Shown: positions 41,426-43,334 of the stretch, one piece after another
Numbering within the stretch: position 1 is the stretch's first letter
Layout: each line of letters begins with the position of its first letter
From: CAXXOK01 sp964640955
GTDB taxonomy: Bacteria > Bacillota > Clostridia > Christensenellales > Aristaeellaceae
Reading direction: 5' to 3'
DNA: 43,334 nucleotides
Assembly: GCA_964640955.1 (NCBI GenBank)
Contig: CAZXJI010000025.1
Coordinates: forward strand, 1-43,334
Translations under genes and position numbers: made by a program
Notes under the pieces: model-generated
Seen by the model: only the letters and a program-made list of their open reading frames with translations
The model's database searches: none
What the model was told of the DNA's origin: nothing

Positions 41426-43228
41426 ATGAAAAAGCTTCTTTCCCTTTCCGTCGGAAAGCTTCTGTCGGGGGCGACCGTCGCGCTGGCGGCCGTGTGGCGC
41501 CTTGGCGACGTAATCGACGTTCCCGCGAACGCCGCGGCGCTATGGGCGCTGAGGATCGTCCTGTTTACGGTATTCACCCTGCTGACCGCCTCCGCCTTTT
41601 CCAAACCGGACCGGCGGCTGGTCTGGGTAAGCTGGCCCGTAGGCGCGCTGATTGCGCTGTCCCTCGTGCTGGGCAAGCCCATGAACGAACAGCGCGCGCT
41701 GCCGGAGGCGACCGTTGCGAACGTGCTGGGCATGGCAGTGGCCGTTCTTGCGTACGCGGCGATCTTCGGCGCGGCGGTCTACCGGCTGTACCGGGGCGCG
41801 CTACGCTACGAACGCGCGGCGGCCGCAAAGCCCGTCGCGGGGAAGGAATCCCGTTTCAGCCGCCTCACCGGCAACGGCTTTTTCACCTTCGCCGTGCTGC
41901 TGTTGTGTTGGGTGCCCGTATGGCTGGCGTTCTATCCGGGCACCTTCCGTTACGACGCGGCGACGCAGTTTTCCACCTATGTGGACGGCGTGATGACCAC
42001 GCACCATCCGCTGCTGCACACGCTGCTGCTGGGGTGGCTCATGGACACGGGCAACGAGCTTTCCTCCCTCACGCTGGGCGTGGCGCTCTACAGCGGGGTG
42101 CAGATGGTGCTGACGGCCGCGATTCTTGGCTACGCCTGCGCGTGGCTGCGCGGTCGCCGCGCGCCGCTTGGGCTGCGGACCACGGTGCTCGTGCTGTTCG
42201 CGCTGTACCCGCTGTATCCCCTATGGTCGTTCAGCGCCACCAAGGACGTGCTTTTCGGCGCGTTCGTGCTGCTGACCTGCCTGCAGACGGCCGACCTGTG
42301 GCGGGACGGCCGGAATTGGTTCCGCTCACCCGTGCGCGTATGCCTGTATATCCTGACCGTGATTCTGATGATGCTTTTGCGCAACAACGGCGTGTACGCC
42401 TTCTGCCTCATGCTGCCTTTCGGAGTGATCGCCGCCAAAAGCCGGCGCGTGCGCACCGCGGCGCTTCTGCTGATCTGCGTCGTCGGCTTTCTGGGGGCCA
42501 ATCGGCTGCTCGTCAACGCCGTGGAAGCCGAAGGCGGCAGCTACGTGGAGATTCTCTCCATTCCTTTGCAGCAGGTGCTGCGCGCCGCCGACGACGGGGA
42601 GCTGACCGGGGAGGACGAAACGCTGCTCGAGGAGCTGTACTGGCAGTTCGACGGCAGCCCGGACGAGGTGTACGCCCCCATGTGCGCCGACAGCGCGAAA
42701 TGGAACCTGGACGAGGACGTGCTGACCGACGACTGGCAAAGCTACCTGTCGCTTTGGTGGCGCGAGGGCCTGCGCAACCCGAAGCTCTATCTGGAAGCGT
42801 TTTTGGAGCAGAACCTGCCCTATTACTATCCGGGCGCGAAGATGAACTACAATATCGTTTTGGGACTTCTGCCCATGGACCTGTACGAGCTGGAGGCGCA
42901 CTCCGCGCTGCCCGCGCTGCGGCCCTTTTACGAGGCGTACGACGATACGCTGACGGTGGCGGATATTCCCGGAAGCGGGCTGCTCTCGGATAACGCAGTC
43001 ATGGTCTGGCTGACGCTGTGGCTGTTGGGGCTAGCGATCTACCGCCGACAGCAGGGCGTGGTGATCGCCGCGGTTTTCCTGATGGCCATCTGGTGCACGT
43101 GCCTCATGGGCCCCATCGCCGTGATACGCTATATGCTGGGCTTTTTCTACACGGTGCCCGTGCTGTTTGCCTTCGCCTTCGCCCGCGGCGACGTGAAGGG
43201 AAAGGCGGGCAGGCCGATCGGCGGCTGA
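41426..43228 (+). CDS. DUF6020-like polytopic membrane protein
   Basis: This 600-residue protein has about 12 hydrophobic helices. A conserved-looking extracytoplasmic stretch follows the fifth helix (FYPGTFRYDAATQFS, TTHHPLLHTLLLGW), and ATKDVLFGAFVLL and LRNNGVYAFCLMLP come later. A large soluble loop (about 370-500) precedes the last helices. The layout resembles GT-C-type glycosyltransferases and the DUF6020 family of Clostridia, so a role in cell-surface glycan assembly is possible but unproven. The ATG follows ACGGAGG. It is divergent from recJ. Confidence 0.78.
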   Translation: MKKLLSLSVGKLLSGATVALAAVWRLGDVIDVPANAAALWALRIVLFTVFTLLTASAFSKPDRRLVWVSWPVGALIALSLVLGKPMNEQRALPEATVANVLGMAVAVLAYAAIFGAAVYRLYRGALRYERAAAAKPVAGKESRFSRLTGNGFFTFAVLLLCWVPVWLAFYPGTFRYDAATQFSTYVDGVMTTHHPLLHTLLLGWLMDTGNELSSLTLGVALYSGVQMVLTAAILGYACAWLRGRRAPLGLRTTVLVLFALYPLYPLWSFSATKDVLFGAFVLLTCLQTADLWRDGRNWFRSPVRVCLYILTVILMMLLRNNGVYAFCLMLPFGVIAAKSRRVRTAALLLICVVGFLGANRLLVNAVEAEGGSYVEILSIPLQQVLRAADDGELTGEDETLLEELYWQFDGSPDEVYAPMCADSAKWNLDEDVLTDDWQSYLSLWWREGLRNPKLYLEAFLEQNLPYYYPGAKMNYNIVLGLLPMDLYELEAHSALPALRPFYEAYDDTLTVADIPGSGLLSDNAVMVWLTLWLLGLAIYRRQQGVVIAAVFLMAIWCTCLMGPIAVIRYMLGFFYTVPVLFAFAFARGDVKGKAGRPIGG

Positions 43229-43334
43229 AGCGGAGAGGATCAAGAGAGACATCCGCGAACCCGGAAAAAGTTCCTCGCGTGTAGGTTTGTCAAACATCTT
43301 AGACAACGGAGTGGTGAAGGAACTCAACAGGCGA
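43229..43334 (+). other. Right edge: possible start of a further gene
   Basis: After the DUF6020-like stop, TTTGTC and GACAA form a small inverted repeat at about 43287-43306. GGAGTGGTGAAGGAACTC offers a GTG (43311 or 43314) that stays open to the window end. This is too short to call a coding region. Confidence 0.2.

Noticed and set aside
43031..43327. 98-codon minus-strand open frame at the right edge
   Set aside because: It overlaps the end of the DUF6020-like gene in antisense and has no supporting signal.

Overview
The window is about 43 kb of high-GC DNA (roughly two thirds G+C by eye) from a Gram-positive bacterium of the class Clostridia, most likely an uncultured anaerobe assembled from short reads. 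The basis is GGAGG-type ribosome binding sites, the block recJ-rel-dtd-MBL hydrolase-hemZ, a LytTR/DUF3021 pair, tilS-hpt, VanW-family and SH3/peptidoglycan-binding proteins, and a class B sortase relative. One 100-N scaffold gap is present. A Christensenellales- or Oscillospirales-like origin is a guess from gene content and GC. No rRNA, tRNA, CRISPR array, phage or transposase gene was recognised.

Layout: 1-335 holds a run of hairpins and the ftsH promoter. Then come ftsH, a PHP-domain gene broken by a frameshift and by the gap, and a VanW-type wall protein. On the minus strand follow a TtcA-like tRNA thiolase and class II fructose-bisphosphate aldolase. Next is a 1.5-kb gene-free stretch (6948-8462) with many same-strand TTTTCCACA-like nonamers, which resemble DnaA boxes, plus an AT-rich patch. 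It separates minus-strand genes on its left from plus-strand genes on its right: an HI0933/BaiN-type flavoprotein, an EFR1-type flavodoxin-ferredoxin, tilS and hpt. 

Convergent to hpt is an arginine biosynthesis operon, argG-C-J-B-D-F (minus strand). It is driven by a TTGACA promoter with an ArgR-type box and has no argH. Upstream lie a DUF1015 gene and a 599-residue membrane protein whose C-terminal domain looks like a class B sortase that has lost its catalytic residues. Plus-strand purA, a threonine-aldolase-like PLP enzyme and a large secreted SH3/peptidoglycan-binding protein follow, then a small MITE-like element between two near-identical terminators.

The right third has degV, DUF3021 and lytTR (minus), with a candidate LytTR direct-repeat operator; an EamA transporter and an NYN-domain protein (plus); glpK (minus); the compact minus-strand operon recJ-rel-dtd-MBL-hemZ; and a DUF6020-like polytopic membrane protein (plus). 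Most of the window is core housekeeping: protein quality control, tRNA modification and proofreading, purine and arginine synthesis, stringent response and DNA repair. The least ordinary parts are the nonamer-rich gene-free region, the sortase-like pseudoenzyme, the SH3 protein with an unassigned C-terminal domain, and several small repeat families.
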